Source: Mesostigma viride (Eukaryota; Streptophyta; Mesostigmatophyceae; Mesostigmatales; Mesostigmataceae). From it: a stretch of DNA of 45,201 nucleotides. A model generated the notes under the pieces. That model ran no database searches. It was not told where the DNA came from and saw only the letters and a program-made list of their open reading frames with translations. The stretch spans positions 1 through 45,201 of the forward strand of contig RPFO01000191.1 of the NCBI GenBank assembly GCA_009746045.1, written 5' to 3'. Below, piece after piece: positions 10,756-20,949 of the stretch (position 1 is the stretch's first letter; every line of letters begins with the position of its first letter). The translations under genes were made by a program, and so were the position numbers.

Positions 10756-12430
10756 CTAGTGGAGGGCATGCTTGGCCTTATACTCGCGAAGCAGACGTTC
10801 ACACCCTTCTAGCTCATTCTCGGTTCGCCACGAATCCTCGTAATCATGCTGAGCAAAACGCCACCGTACGCGATACTGTCGCTGTCTACCTCTCCCACGC
10901 TTGATGTCCCGGTGGTCCACGATCTCGGCCACCTCGTCTTCCTGTTCTCCAGTCTCGGGGTTGTACTCGACAGGGGCCGGCGGGTTGAGCCGACCTTGGA
11001 TGGAGTTCTGGTGGTATAACTTGAGCTGGTCTCGATGGAAGTTGGAGGAAGTGTTCCAGGAGCTCGGGATGTCCACCTTGAACATCACATCTCCAAGCTT
11101 CTCCAGAACCTTGTGTGGCCCCAGGAACATAGGACGGAGCTTTGTCTTGAGCTCACCCTCTACCTTCTCAGAGAAACGTCCTAGGCGGGGGCCTTCCACC
11201 AGTACCCAGTCGCCCACCTCGACGGCCGGCGTGCGCGCATCTAGGCGGCCAGCAGTCCTCGCCATGTAGCGCTCTGCGGCGGCCCGGTAGCCCTTGACCG
11301 CACTGTCATGGGCCTGGCGCATCTGGACCAGCAACCTCTCCACCCCTTCGAGGGTGTCTCGCCGGACCGACTTCTCAGCTAAGGCTGGGCTTGTGAGAAG
11401 GTCAGTCGGCGTGAGCGGATGCCTGCCCGTGTTGAGGAAGAATGGTGTGAAGCCATGAGCTGCCTGGGGGGCGTTATTCAGGGAGAACTCCACCAAACCC
11501 AACAACTCTTCCCAGTTGCTTCCCACCGCGTCAGTGTAGTGGCGCATGGTCTCTTGCACTGCGCGGTTCAGCCTCTCCACCAGGTGGGAGGACGAGCTGT
11601 GATATGCTGTCCCCAGCGACACCTTGGTGCCCAGGCATTCAAAGAACTCCTGCCAGAAGCGGGCCGTGAACAGCTTGTCTCGGTCCGATATGAATTGCCG
11701 GCTGAGTCCGTGGTACCTGAACACGTGGTGAAGGTATAGCTTAGCGCAAGCCTCGGCCGTGAGCTCGGCCGGACATGGTGCCAGGTGACACATGCGCGTC
11801 AAACGGTCCAGGAAAACCAGAATCATGCTGTTGCCATTCTTGGTCTTCCGGAAGGGGCCAACAAAATCCATCATCAGGGAATCCCAAGGGCCCATCGGGT
11901 CTGGTAGGGTCTGGGGGACCGCCTGTGAGCCCGTATTGCGGGACTTCATGATCTGACATGATGGACACTCGCGCACGTACGTCTCAATGTACTCTCGCAT
12001 GCCTGGCCAATAGAAGTTCTTTCTGGCCCGTGGCAGCAAGCGGTGGATCCCTTGGTGGCCACCGGCGAGAGAGTCATGGAGCTCATGGAGCAGAGCCGCT
12101 CGACATAACTCCGGGACGTACAGGCGCCAGCAGTCTGGCCTCACCATGACATAGAGTCGCCCGTCCTGGAACTTGCACGGGAGCTTGCCCATCTGCTTGG
12201 GGTGCGACCTGATTGCCTCTAAGGCCGCGGGCTCCGTGACAGTGAACCGACTAATCAACGTCTCCAGGACAGAAGTGATCGTGTACGTGTCCGCCTCCTC
12301 CTCAAGGGTTTGGTGCACGTACTCCGAAAAAATGGTAGGGGGCCCGATGCGCTGCAGGTGAAAAATTCCCTGAGCCGGTACCACGTGGCTGAGTGGCACC
12401 CGTGACAGGGACCCCTCCCTTTCCCCGGGG
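10756..12430 (-). CDS. G2 integrase with C-terminal chromodomain
   Basis: Integrase inserts the cDNA into chromatin. In order it has a zinc-binding region (HELHDSLAGGH and CPSC), then a catalytic core with DDE residues in LMMDFVGPF, FISDRDKLF and HLVERLNR. The last two are separated by 35 residues, the classic D,D-35-E spacing. A C-terminal tail follows, ending in a chromodomain (about the last 60 residues: EVAEIVDHRDI, QYRVRWRFAQHDYEDSW, LLREYKAK). The chromodomain places G2 among chromoviruses and would steer integration to modified histones. The frame is intact to the stop at 10756. Its N-terminus runs on from RNase H through one frame break in a G/C run at about 12409-12436, so the true start is not in this frame. 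Confidence 0.9.
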
Positions 12431-12924
12431 CGCGCACGTCCTCTCGCGCGGCCTCCCAGTCGGGAGACAGGGTGTCCTGGGTCGTGCGACCGGTGTGGAA
12501 CAGATAGCGACTGTGCGGCGACCCTGGGTCGCCACAAGGCGAGCCAGGCTCCTGCGCGGAGCCACATGTGGTGTGAAGTACGTCCATAGTCTCATAAAAA
12601 TCTGCGTAGTCCGCCCGCCGAGAAAGGGCGTCCGGGACCACATTCTCTGCACCCTTCACGTACTGAATTTTGAAAGGGGCAAACTGAGACAAGTACTCCA
12701 TCCACCGCGCCTGACGGGGCGTCAAGTTAGGTTGGGCGAGCAGATGCGTGAGGGGCCGATGGTCCGTGTGGATGATCAGCCGGTGGGGATCAAGGTCCCC
12801 CTGCTCGCTAATCGCAACGTCAAACTGAGCCCCGAGAAGATGATGGCGCCAAGTGCGACAGCAGTAGACCACAGCAAGAAGCTCCTGCTGATGCACCGGG
12901 TAGTTACGCTCGGCGGGGATCATA
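12425..12924 (-). pseudogene. G2 RNase H (C-terminal part)
   Basis: Resumes the frame left at 21652 after element A. It shows ERNYPVHQQELLAV (catalytic Glu), LIIHTDHRPLTHLL (catalytic Asp) and the terminal YVKGAENVVPDALSRR, the usual end of Ty3/gypsy RNase H, then a linker. A single-base frame change near 12420 separates it from integrase. Its first part lies at 21652-21800 on the far side of element A. Confidence 0.85.
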
Positions 12925-14311
12925 GAGTTAACGTTCTTATGAACGCAATATGTAAGGATATGGTTGCAATGCAGCAATGTGTGAATATGGTTGGAAACGG
13001 AGCTTTGTTATATTGTATAGGCTTACAGCACTCGGGCACGTGAGTGCTTGTACACGAGTTTGCCAAGTCAAGGCAACACACGTGAGGCGGGCTCGCAAGA
13101 GACCTGCCCAAATGGCACTGGTCTATTCTTTATATACTTGTGCACTGTGCTTGCTAGTCCTGAGCAGCCCAGAAGGCCTGCTCAGTAATAACACTCCCGG
13201 TACAGTATTCACAACCTGTACAGCGCCCAGATCCTATACAGTAGGTCTGCCATACAGGCACAGTGACCACAGAGCACAGTCCACAGTGACTATTGAATCT
13301 GCACCTAGAAGTCCAGGACTAAGCCTGCGGTACCAACAGACCACAGGTTAAGGTTCCTATTTCCTGCGTACGACGTATTAATCCAATACCGTCGTAGGTT
13401 CAGCACCTAATTCCTGTCAGCCCAGGAAATCCTGTCGACCCCATATGTCGTCGGCAAATATTCACGTCCGACTTAGACGAACAGCCGGCTCGCGCTCGCG
13501 CGCGACCGGGAAGTCGGAACGCCATAACTTTCTTGATACTTGTCGGAATGAACTCGTTCCGGTGCCGCTGGAATCGCAGAGATATATGCCGAATCAGGTA
13601 TGTCAGGGTTTTGACCCTATGATCATGTGCCCAACTGCCTATGTGAGATAATTGTGTTTGTGGCCATCCTGATGTACACGGAGGTATTAGGGTTTGCGTC
13701 CCTAATAATCGCACCCGCCTGCCGTATATCTGGCCGATATAATTAATAGGCTAAGTAGGGCTTGCCGTGATATTTCCGGCACAGTTTGTAGCACTGAAAA
13801 TAGTGCCGTATAGAAAAAGTTACAGAGTGCCGAAATTGTAATTTCGGCACAATACTTTTCGTACCTACGGTGTCAGAATTACTTGGATCATTGCTTGCGT
13901 GGCTGTGTCCATAAATGATACTAGCGGACGCCCAACCAAGGCGTGACAAAATGTTTAAGTTGAGCCGTATGCACTTGTGGAAAGAAATCTGATATACTAG
14001 GTAGAGTACCAAGTGCTGGGCGCCGCGCCCTTCACCCATGTATGGGCCAAATGCATCCAACGCCCACGAATGCGCCGCTCCTAACTGGACGGCCAATATT
14101 GCGTGGTTTTGTGACTTGCCAGCTTTCAGGCAGGCAACGTAGCATTTAACCTTTGGGTTGTCTCCTTAACAATTATGCCTCAGGCTCCGCAATAAAAACT
14201 GGCTATGGCAACAAAGTTGAGATGAGTTACACATGCAATATATAATTTCGAGACTACTCCTAGGTCATTTTTTCTTGACAAGGTACATGCCAATGCGCTT
14301 GGCGTTAACTC
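12925..14311 (-). repeat. 3' LTR of A, split by a solo LTR
   Basis: Matches the 5' LTR (20950-21648) closely, apart from a 685-bp insertion at 13601-14285. Termini are GAGTTAAC on the left and GTTAACTC on the right of the plus strand; the usual TG...CA is missing. Minus-sense TATATAAAG (plus 13128-13136) is a good TATA box. A repeated CACAGTGAC lies near 13260-13292. Confidence 0.9.
13601..14280. mobile_element. Solo LTR inserted in the 3' LTR of A
   Basis: Starts TGTCAGGG and ends CTTGACA (5-bp inverted termini TGTCA/TGACA) and is flanked by the direct repeat AGGTA (13596-13600 and 14281-14285). The empty site is seen in the other LTR of A near 21619. Size and termini fit a solo LTR left by recombination of a full element. 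No matching internal region is in the window. It holds no gene. Confidence 0.85.
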
Positions 14312-14344
14312 CAATCCTTTCTTTTCTTGAGCTGTAGCAGCTCA
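14312..14344 (-). other. Polypurine tract and adjacent hairpin of A
   Basis: In minus sense a purine tract (AAGAAAAGAAAGGATTGGA) abuts the LTR start GTTAAC. Directly upstream is a perfect 7-bp hairpin with a 3-base loop (plus 14328-14344, TGAGCTG/TAG/CAGCTCA). B and C have hairpins at the same place with other sequences. Confidence 0.7.
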
Positions 14345-15057
14345 CACAAGTCTACATACAAACACACACAATGGGTACTGGACATCCTCCCCGACTACAA
14401 GTCACAACCCGCTGGGCATGACAGTCAGCTTGGATTCCTTATTATATGTACATAGCACCCATACTGGTTCAGGAGCACAAACAAATTACAATGAGTCCCT
14501 ATCCCTTCACGGGAGGCTCGTTGTGTTACCCATGTACAAGAGGTTGGCCAACTGTGGCAGCCCATAGGTGTTCAGTTAAGAACTTGAGAAGTATGTACAA
14601 CCTTCAGGACCTTAGGCGAAACCCCACAGATCACCCACAACAGCTCATCAGAAAACATTGCTGACCCCCAGACGGGAGTCGGCGCCGGTCTGCTGCCCCT
14701 TATCGAACCAGACACAACATCTACGCGAAGCACATGCAAAACACAAGCTCCTATACTCGTTCCAACCGTGGAAAATCAGGGGACCTGTCGCCACCTCACC
14801 AGCATGGTGGATGGGTCAGCCAGTCCGTGAAACTCCGCCTTAAGACGGCACCAGGGAATCGAACCCCGCCCACAAACCACAGATCTGGGGAAACCTCAGA
14901 CTGAGATGAAAACCCCAGATAGACATCTCTCCATCAGAGACAATGTCAGACATTCCCACACCAGAGACATGTCTCACCCCTCAAGGTGTGCTCAGGATTA
15001 TGTACAATCAAGCTCCCAGCCTGATATCCAGAGACTTAAGCACCCAGCTCTCAGCTT
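14345..15057 (-). other. 3' untranslated region of A with T-arm-like hairpin
   Basis: About 700 bp without a gene. At 14852-14868 the minus strand reads CGGGGTTCGATTCCCTG: a 5-bp stem with the 7-base loop TTCGATT, like a tRNA T-arm, and containing the Pol III B-box consensus GGTTCGANTCC. The same element occurs in B, and as a base-changed hairpin in C. A single GGCGCC is at 14681-14686. The rest shows nothing recognisable. Confidence 0.6.
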
Positions 15058-17330
15058 TTAGACAGATAGACCGACTTGACAGTCAGCATTCATGAGCTTC
15101 CTCAGTACATTGTACTGGGCTGGGGCCTTGTGTGGCAGCTTTGTCAATGCATCAGCAGGGTTCTCCTCGCCAGGGATATGCTTCAAGTCAACCAAACTGG
15201 CCAACTCCTTCAGCAACAAATAATCCAGGTCCCGGCTCCTGGCCAGCTGCTTGTGAACAAACTGGACCATACCCATGCTGTCTGTTAGCAACAACGTCTC
15301 CATCTGCAAGGTCCAAGGGGTAACTGAAGCCAGCTCCAGCATTAACTCCTTTATGTACAGGCTGGACTGGATCCCCTCGCATATGGCCCTGCATTCTGCC
15401 ACATCTGAACTGATACAGACCCTCTTCTGCAGTCTGCTGTACCAGCTGAACAAACTTGCCCTGCTCTGATAAAAAGCAAACAGAGCAGCAGATCTCCCCC
15501 TGACCTTGGTAACCTGGCGAGCATCCATGGAACTGTCAACAAAGATCTCCAAGGTGATAGGCTGGGCAAAGTCAATCCCAGACAAAATCAGATCAGGGGT
15601 ACTCTCCACCAACCGGGCTATGACTCGAGGCTTCTCATCCTCAAGCACCTCATCAGGCATTCTGCTATGGACCATCAAAGACGGACCACAGATGCTGGCA
15701 AACCAGGCCCACATGCCTCTCAACTCAGGTCCTGCAGCCTGGGTGATCTTCTCTGGCAAGGCCTTCACAATGGTCTGTTTATAATCTCCTCCAGCCTGAA
15801 GCCTGATACTCCACTCCCCGTCCCTCCTGAACAGGGTAGCCTGCATTCCACAGAACACTACAGGCTTGTTGGGCTCCTGCCACAGCTCCTTGCCCAGTGA
15901 AAACTTGCCACTGATGACAGGAATAAACTTCTTCAGCCAGGTCGTGGGGGCTAGCAAATGCAGATCATCTCCATGCAAACTAGCATACACTGGCAGACCC
16001 TCCCATTGGGCCAGCAGCAAACAGGGATCAACTGAAGACACTCTCAAGCCACACTCACTGATCAGAGCTTCCTGCAGCGTGAGTCTCCAGATGATTGGGC
16101 TCGACCTGAGTCCTTCCAGGCCCTTCAGAATAACCAGGAATTGTTGATGCAGCTCCAGCTTCCAGATGGCAGGCACCTCAACACAGTAAGGCTCATCCTG
16201 CTTCCACACCCTCCTGGCCACTTCTGGATCAGATTTTAAAAATGCCCTCTTGAAGTCCAGCAGCACTGATGACATAGCTGCTCCCCTGTTCAGCAACCCC
16301 ACGTAGAGACATAGCAAAATTCTCCATGTGTCGTGTAGCATCCCTGGCGTGTATAGCTCCTCTCCTGGCAGACTCCCCGTGCCGTGATACTCATTCAGGA
16401 CAGGCCTGACATGGGGCACTGATACCTCATCCACAACCTTCCTCTTCAGCACAAATCTCAAAGCAAGCTTCCTTGATGCTGGGGGACGTCTGTCTGTTGG
16501 TGCAGCACACTCAAACTGCAACCACTCCTCCAATGCCTTGGAGAAGGCGAGCTTCCAAGCCTCAAACAAAGTAGGCGAGCTCATCTCTTGGACCAGCTGG
16601 TCATATGTCAAAGGAGAGTGTGCAGCAAGGCTCCTGTGAGTTATGCCAATACTGCTGGGGTGCAACACAGCTGGAATCACCAAACTGGCCGCTGGGGGCA
16701 CCTCCCCTTCATCCCATTTTACACCCTTGACCGGCTTGGCCCTGCACCTGACTGGAAATGTTGTCCTGAAATTTTCTAGGGGAATCATCCCCCAGCCATC
16801 TCTTCTCAGAGCTGTAGCTCTGATAGAAATCCCAGGATTGCCCAGAAAATTCTGACCCAAAATCACAGGGCCATCATAGTCCTCTAGGACAAGGAAGGTC
16901 ACATCCACACCCATGACAGGGGCAGTAACCTCTCCCAACACCCTTAGATGCGTCCTACCACTGAAATCAGACACCCAGGGGCAACTTGGTTCTCCGACCA
17001 GCAGTTCTCCTGTATGCTGAGGTCCCATGACAGAAACCTGTGCATTGGTATCTATCTCCATGGCAGCTACCTCAGGTTCATCCAACTGGACAAGCTTGGA
17101 CACCTTAGGCTCCTTCTTGGCTCTTTGCAAAGCCTGTACAATATCTGATAGACGCACACCCCTAGGCCTGGTGTCGGGCCGTTCCGGAGGTGCAGCCTGT
17201 CCGCCTGCTTGCCCAACCACCGTATGTGAAGGTACCCCAGGGGCCGGGCCAGGGTCACCCTGAGGGCTCGATACAGCTGTAGCACCCTGATCAGGAAGCT
17301 CCACGTCACCCCCGCCTTGTACACCACGGG
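15058..17330 (-). CDS. A pol: protease, reverse transcriptase, RNase H
   Basis: One long frame. Protease comes first: catalytic DTNAQVS at about residues 85-91 and VILGQNFL at 147-154. RT follows: ALRFVLKRKVVDEVSVPHVRPVLNE at about 281-305, given here only to locate it, LLDFKRAFLKSD with the first Asp at 350, LKGLEGLRSSPIIW near 393, and the catalytic box HGDD at 444-447. RNase H has FVDSSMD (Asp 590), DVAECRA (Glu 638) and TDSMGMVQ (Asp 675), then ADALTKL. RT and RNase H are fused in frame. The upstream INT frame overlaps; a one-base break near 17330-17350 separates them, so the natural start is the INT ORF. The product would be cut by its own protease. Confidence 0.9.
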
Positions 17331-17339
17331 CACCTGGAA

Positions 17340-18281
17340 GAGGTCTCCTTGATTACCTCCCCGGGGACGGATCTTTGACCAGGACAGACGGTGCACTGCT
17401 TGGGAGCCATCAATGGCCACCCAGCACTTATGGCCAGCGGCTTCTACTCGGGTCACCACCCCATCATGCCAGCTGCCACGTTTCCCTGGAAAGCTTGGTT
17501 CCTTCCACACAACAACCTGTTGTCCAACGTTAGGTTCTAGGACACTCCAGCCCTTGTCTTTCTGCCTCAGCTTGAGGAACTTGGCCTCTAGCTTCTCCTT
17601 CCATGCCTGCTCAGCATCAGCTGGCAGCATCCTGGTATGCAGCATAAGAGGATTGATGGCAATGTCACCAAAGAACATGGGAGTCCTCAGGTTCAGCCTA
17701 TCCTCCACAGAACGTAGCCATGCAGATGTCACAATGGCAGATGACGTCCTTGGAATCCTCTCCACCAGCAGCACAGTCTTGATCTCTTGGATGGCTCTCT
17801 CCACCACCCCTTGCTGGCCGTGGCTCTCCCTGGGTGTAATCAGCAACTCTGGAAACTCTGGCAGGTTCTCACAGCACTCAAACTGAATGTCACACTGCAA
17901 CAACTCCAACCCAGGGTACCTGCTCCTTGTCAACTTCAGAGCAGCAATCAATGTAGGCTTCTCCATGTCAGGCAGGATCTCTAGGGTCTTGTACTTGGTA
18001 TATCTGTCCACTGCCACCAGCAGCTTCAAACCCCTGATTCTCTGAATATCTACCTGCACATGGCCTGGCTGCAAAATAGGAGTCCTGGCATGAGACTGCT
18101 TGGGCTTTCTAGCAACTAGCCTGCACTTGCAAGCTTGAGCAACCTGTTGGCAGATGGAGTACAACTCACTTCCTCCCAGCCGTCTAGCAACTTGCAAAGA
18201 CTGAGCTGCATGGCCAAACATGGTATGCAACCTTGAGGCAATGTCATACAAGAGAGAAAATTTTATTGTCATTATTAGCAC
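17340..18281 (-). CDS. A pol: integrase (upstream of protease)
   Basis: Copia-type integrase lying before the protease. It has a zinc-binding motif RLHTMFGH with ICQQ and CKC; catalytic Asp in HVQVDIQRIRG; second Asp in LLQCDIQF; and catalytic Glu in PRESHGQQGVVERAIQEIK. A small C-terminal domain follows (KEPSFPGKRGSWHDGVV, VHRLSWSKIRP). All three acidic residues are present. The N-terminal frame is interrupted near 18250-18280 by one base and the C-terminal end near 17330-17350 by another, so this copy cannot make one continuous Pol without frameshifting. Confidence 0.85.
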
Positions 18282-18645
18282 TCAAGGTATGTACAGATCC
18301 CTTATGTACAGGAGGCACCAGGGTCGTGCCTGTCAGACTGTCTCCAGCCCTATCCTCATCCTGACCATCCTGTGCCAGTCCTGCACGGTCAGAATGCTTC
18401 TGAGATCCACCTGGGTCCACATCACCAGGTCCTACCTCAGGCTCAGCACCGCCATGGCGGGCACGTTGGCGAGTAACCACTGCAGCTACAGCTGGCATAC
18501 TCTCTGTGGTAACCAAGCTTGCCCCATCGTGTCCAATAGGCTCTTTCACTAGAGCATGGGGCTGCCCCTCACTGCCGTCACTAGCAGCTACATTACACAC
18601 CCCTGGGGGCACCCTCCAGGGTTCAGGGATGTGTGCAGGCTCAAG
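18244..18645 (-). other. A gag-pol spacer / pol N-terminal linker
   Basis: Open frame of about 120 codons (18244-18612) with a hydrophilic, acidic composition and no motif. It corresponds in position to the first 95 residues of B pol, which are also low complexity. It joins the integrase frame after a one-base shift, so it is probably the Pol N-terminus. Confidence 0.5.
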
Positions 18646-19831
18646 TCAATGATCAGCAGCCTTGCCCTTGCCCTTATCCTGGGATGGACCAGCCTTGTCC
18701 TTGCTGCCACCCTGAGCTGGCTTGCTCTGACCTTCCTGCCTCAGGTACGAGGGACACTCATTCCTGAAGTGACCCTTCCCCTGGCAGAAATAACATTCCA
18801 CCTGACTGATGTCCCGTGAGGTCCCACTGCTGGGCCCAGCCTTGGGAGGACCACCCACCCTCTTGAAGTCAAACTGGGACTGTGGATGTCCCGACTTCGG
18901 CGGGGTCCCCCGTCCAGCCCTTCTGTCACGCCCCCTCCTGGACCTTCCTCGACCCCTTGAAGAGGTCTCAGGCCCTCTCGAGGACGCTGGGCCCCCGTGG
19001 CCCGATCCCCTCATGGACTTAACCGCAGGTTCAGCTGGCCTCCTCGTCCCCTTGACGAGGGCGCTTACCACCTACGTACTTGCCGCTGAAACACTCATAC
19101 AACTGGTCCGTCATGGCTGCCCAGCCATGGACCTGTCGCATGTGGATGGTCACATTATCCATGGTGACCGGATCCAGCTGCAGCGACTTGAGAAAGTCGC
19201 CCATGGCCATCCGATCTGCGACGAAGAAGCCCTTGGCCATGGCGTCCTCCCTCAGCTTGACGAAGTCTTCAAAGGCGTGGACCACTAGCTGCCCCTTGAT
19301 GGGCTTGTAGTCCAGGTATTCTTGCTTCAGGTGGGACCCATCTATGGTCCTCTTGTCACTCAGGAACGACCTGAGTCGCGTCATAAACGCCGCCCAGGTG
19401 TCCCCCGCCGTGTGTCGCTCCCGAACAAACTTGAACAGCCGCCTCGCCGACTGCCTTATGTAGGCACTAGACGCCAGGATGCGAAGCTTGTCACCGGTGT
19501 ATATCTCCGTGTACAAGTTCATGTCCTCTAACATCCTCTCAGCGTCCCGGGGCTGCCAATTGTCCTTGATGGACTGAAACTGGCCTAGCACCGCGTACCC
19601 CTCAGCCACGGTCGGTCGCTTAGGTGCCGCTTGATCTGCAGCTGGCGCGTTCTGACCGCCCTGAGATCCTTGGCTCTGATCATCTGGCAGCGCAGCCTGG
19701 TCTCCCAGCGCCTGGCCGTCACCGCGTCCATCGCGTCCACCGCGTCCATCGCGTCCATCGTCCATCCATCCCAGCGCCGCGCCGCGCAAAGCCCATAAGC
19801 GCGCTTGTTGGTCAATAGCTCCCTCACTCAT
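18646..19831 (-). pseudogene. gag: A gag (one frame break before the zinc knuckle)
   Basis: Gag shell protein. ATG 19831 opens a frame with a disordered, Gly/Asp-rich N-terminus containing a short repeat (GRDGR), then a helical capsid-like region (residues 75-250). It stops at 19031. The C-terminal part, in another frame (18646-19071), is basic and has a perfect CX2CX4HX4C zinc knuckle (CYFCQGKGHFRNEC) near 18790. The frames overlap at 19031-19071. One indel there, or a programmed frameshift, separates capsid from nucleocapsid. B gag breaks at the same relative place. Confidence 0.75.
19721..19770. repeat. 9-bp minisatellite in A gag
   Basis: About five imperfect copies of a CGCGTCCAT-type unit. 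They encode the Arg-Asp-Gly-rich repeat near the Gag N-terminus. Unit length is a multiple of three, so copy-number change keeps the frame. Confidence 0.7.
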
Positions 19832-19933
19832 GATGGCCTCTGTTCAGATCTGCTACAGCCAGCCAAGTGGCCAAGCAGCAATTAAAGCAATATAAGCTAC
19901 TGAACAAGAAAGGAAAATGCCAAGTGTTACCAC

Positions 19934-20857
19934 TCAGTCAAGACCACCACGGTCACCCGCAGGCGCTTCCTGGTTCTCCTTGTCGCTATCACTGTCGCTG
20001 TCGCTCACAACGATCAGCTCTGGCACCCTGCTACCTGCTGCGCCGTCGTCGACCCGCTGTCGGCCCGCGATGACAGAGTCGTCACCGTTAGTATAGTAGA
20101 CAGGTGACAACCCGTCGTTGGCACCCCGCGGATTGTATCTTGGCACCTCGTGGTCGCCAAGCGCCGCGTCGCCTAGCCCAGCGACGCCCACTGCTCCCAC
20201 CTCAAGGTCACTATCGTAACCAAGAGGGGCGAACTCTTCCCAACGCGTCACACGAACGCGAAGGGGTTGGGGCAGTTCCTGAAAAGGAACCCTTGCTCGC
20301 TCCGGAAACCTGCCGACTCGTGCCGCACGCTGTCCTCCGGTGATGGCTTCCGCTGCCGCCTCGACCTCTGCCAGCCGCCTGTAGCGCTCCGCTCCGCGTC
20401 GCTCTCGTCGAACTGGTCCCGCTGCAACACCCTCGTCGCCGATTACGTCTGCAAACGTACGTTGTACACCCGCACCCGCTGCTGCCGGCACGTCGAACTC
20501 GTGTCGCACTGCACCAGCTGCCTCCGCAGCCTCTCCTCGCCTAGCCGCCAACTCCGCACGCACCCGCTCAGCTAATGCCGTAATCACAGTCTGGATGCCG
20601 ACCAAACCGTGCAGCTCTTGCTCGATGTCGTCGATGCTCCGGTGCTCCGGAATGACGATGGTTTGGACGTGCCGCAGAATTCGCTCCCAATCCTCGACCT
20701 GGTCGTCGACGAATTGCACGAAGTTGCGATTAACAGGTGGACGATCTGCAAGCAATAAAGATAAATCTCGAACGACACGACGCAATTCAGGCGAAATTGA
20801 ACCACCAGCAGACTGCCGAAACCGGAAATTCTGCTGCCGTTGTTCTTCCTGCACCAT
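19934..20857 (-). CDS. A ORF0: extra ORF between 5' LTR and gag
   Basis: Intact 307-codon frame from ATG 20857, which lies 92 nt after the LTR and ends 102 nt before gag. I do not recognise the family. Residues 1-135 look helical, with spaced hydrophobics and many Arg/Glu. The middle is Ala/Arg/Gly-rich with REREE-like charge. The tail is strongly acidic: LIVV at 281-284 followed by SDSDSDSDKE, the layout of a SUMO-interacting motif. B has an ORF of similar size in the same place. Ordinary Copia elements have no ORF here. A regulatory, nuclear-import or anti-silencing protein are possibilities, but none is shown. Confidence 0.65.
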   Translation of the reverse strand: MVQEEQRQQNFRFRQSAGGSISPELRRVVRDLSLLLADRPPVNRNFVQFVDDQVEDWERILRHVQTIVIPEHRSIDDIEQELHGLVGIQTVITALAERVRAELAARRGEAAEAAGAVRHEFDVPAAAGAGVQRTFADVIGDEGVAAGPVRRERRGAERYRRLAEVEAAAEAITGGQRAARVGRFPERARVPFQELPQPLRVRVTRWEEFAPLGYDSDLEVGAVGVAGLGDAALGDHEVPRYNPRGANDGLSPVYYTNGDDSVIAGRQRVDDGAAGSRVPELIVVSDSDSDSDKENQEAPAGDRGGLD

Positions 20858-20938
20858 TCACCACCGGACGAGCTTCTCGCGTCGTCAACGCTGCACGCAG
20901 CAAACAGCAACGACCCTCCTGGCCGTTCCGTCGAGACT

Positions 20939-20949
20939 GCTTGTAATTT
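20939..20949 (-). other. Candidate primer binding site of A
   Basis: In minus sense ATTACAAGC lies two bases after the LTR end. The same nine bases lie two bases after the LTR of B-minus. It does not resemble the usual TGGTATCAGAG site, so the primer tRNA is unknown, perhaps an internal tRNA region as in some Copia elements. Confidence 0.45.

Noticed and set aside
14840-14900. A tRNA gene around the T-arm-like sequence
   Set aside because: Only the T-arm matches. No acceptor, D-arm or anticodon arm can be paired around it, and the same segment recurs at a fixed place in related elements.
15076-18600. Plus-strand frames antisense to A pol
   Set aside because: They mirror the coding strand and have no motifs or conservation of their own.
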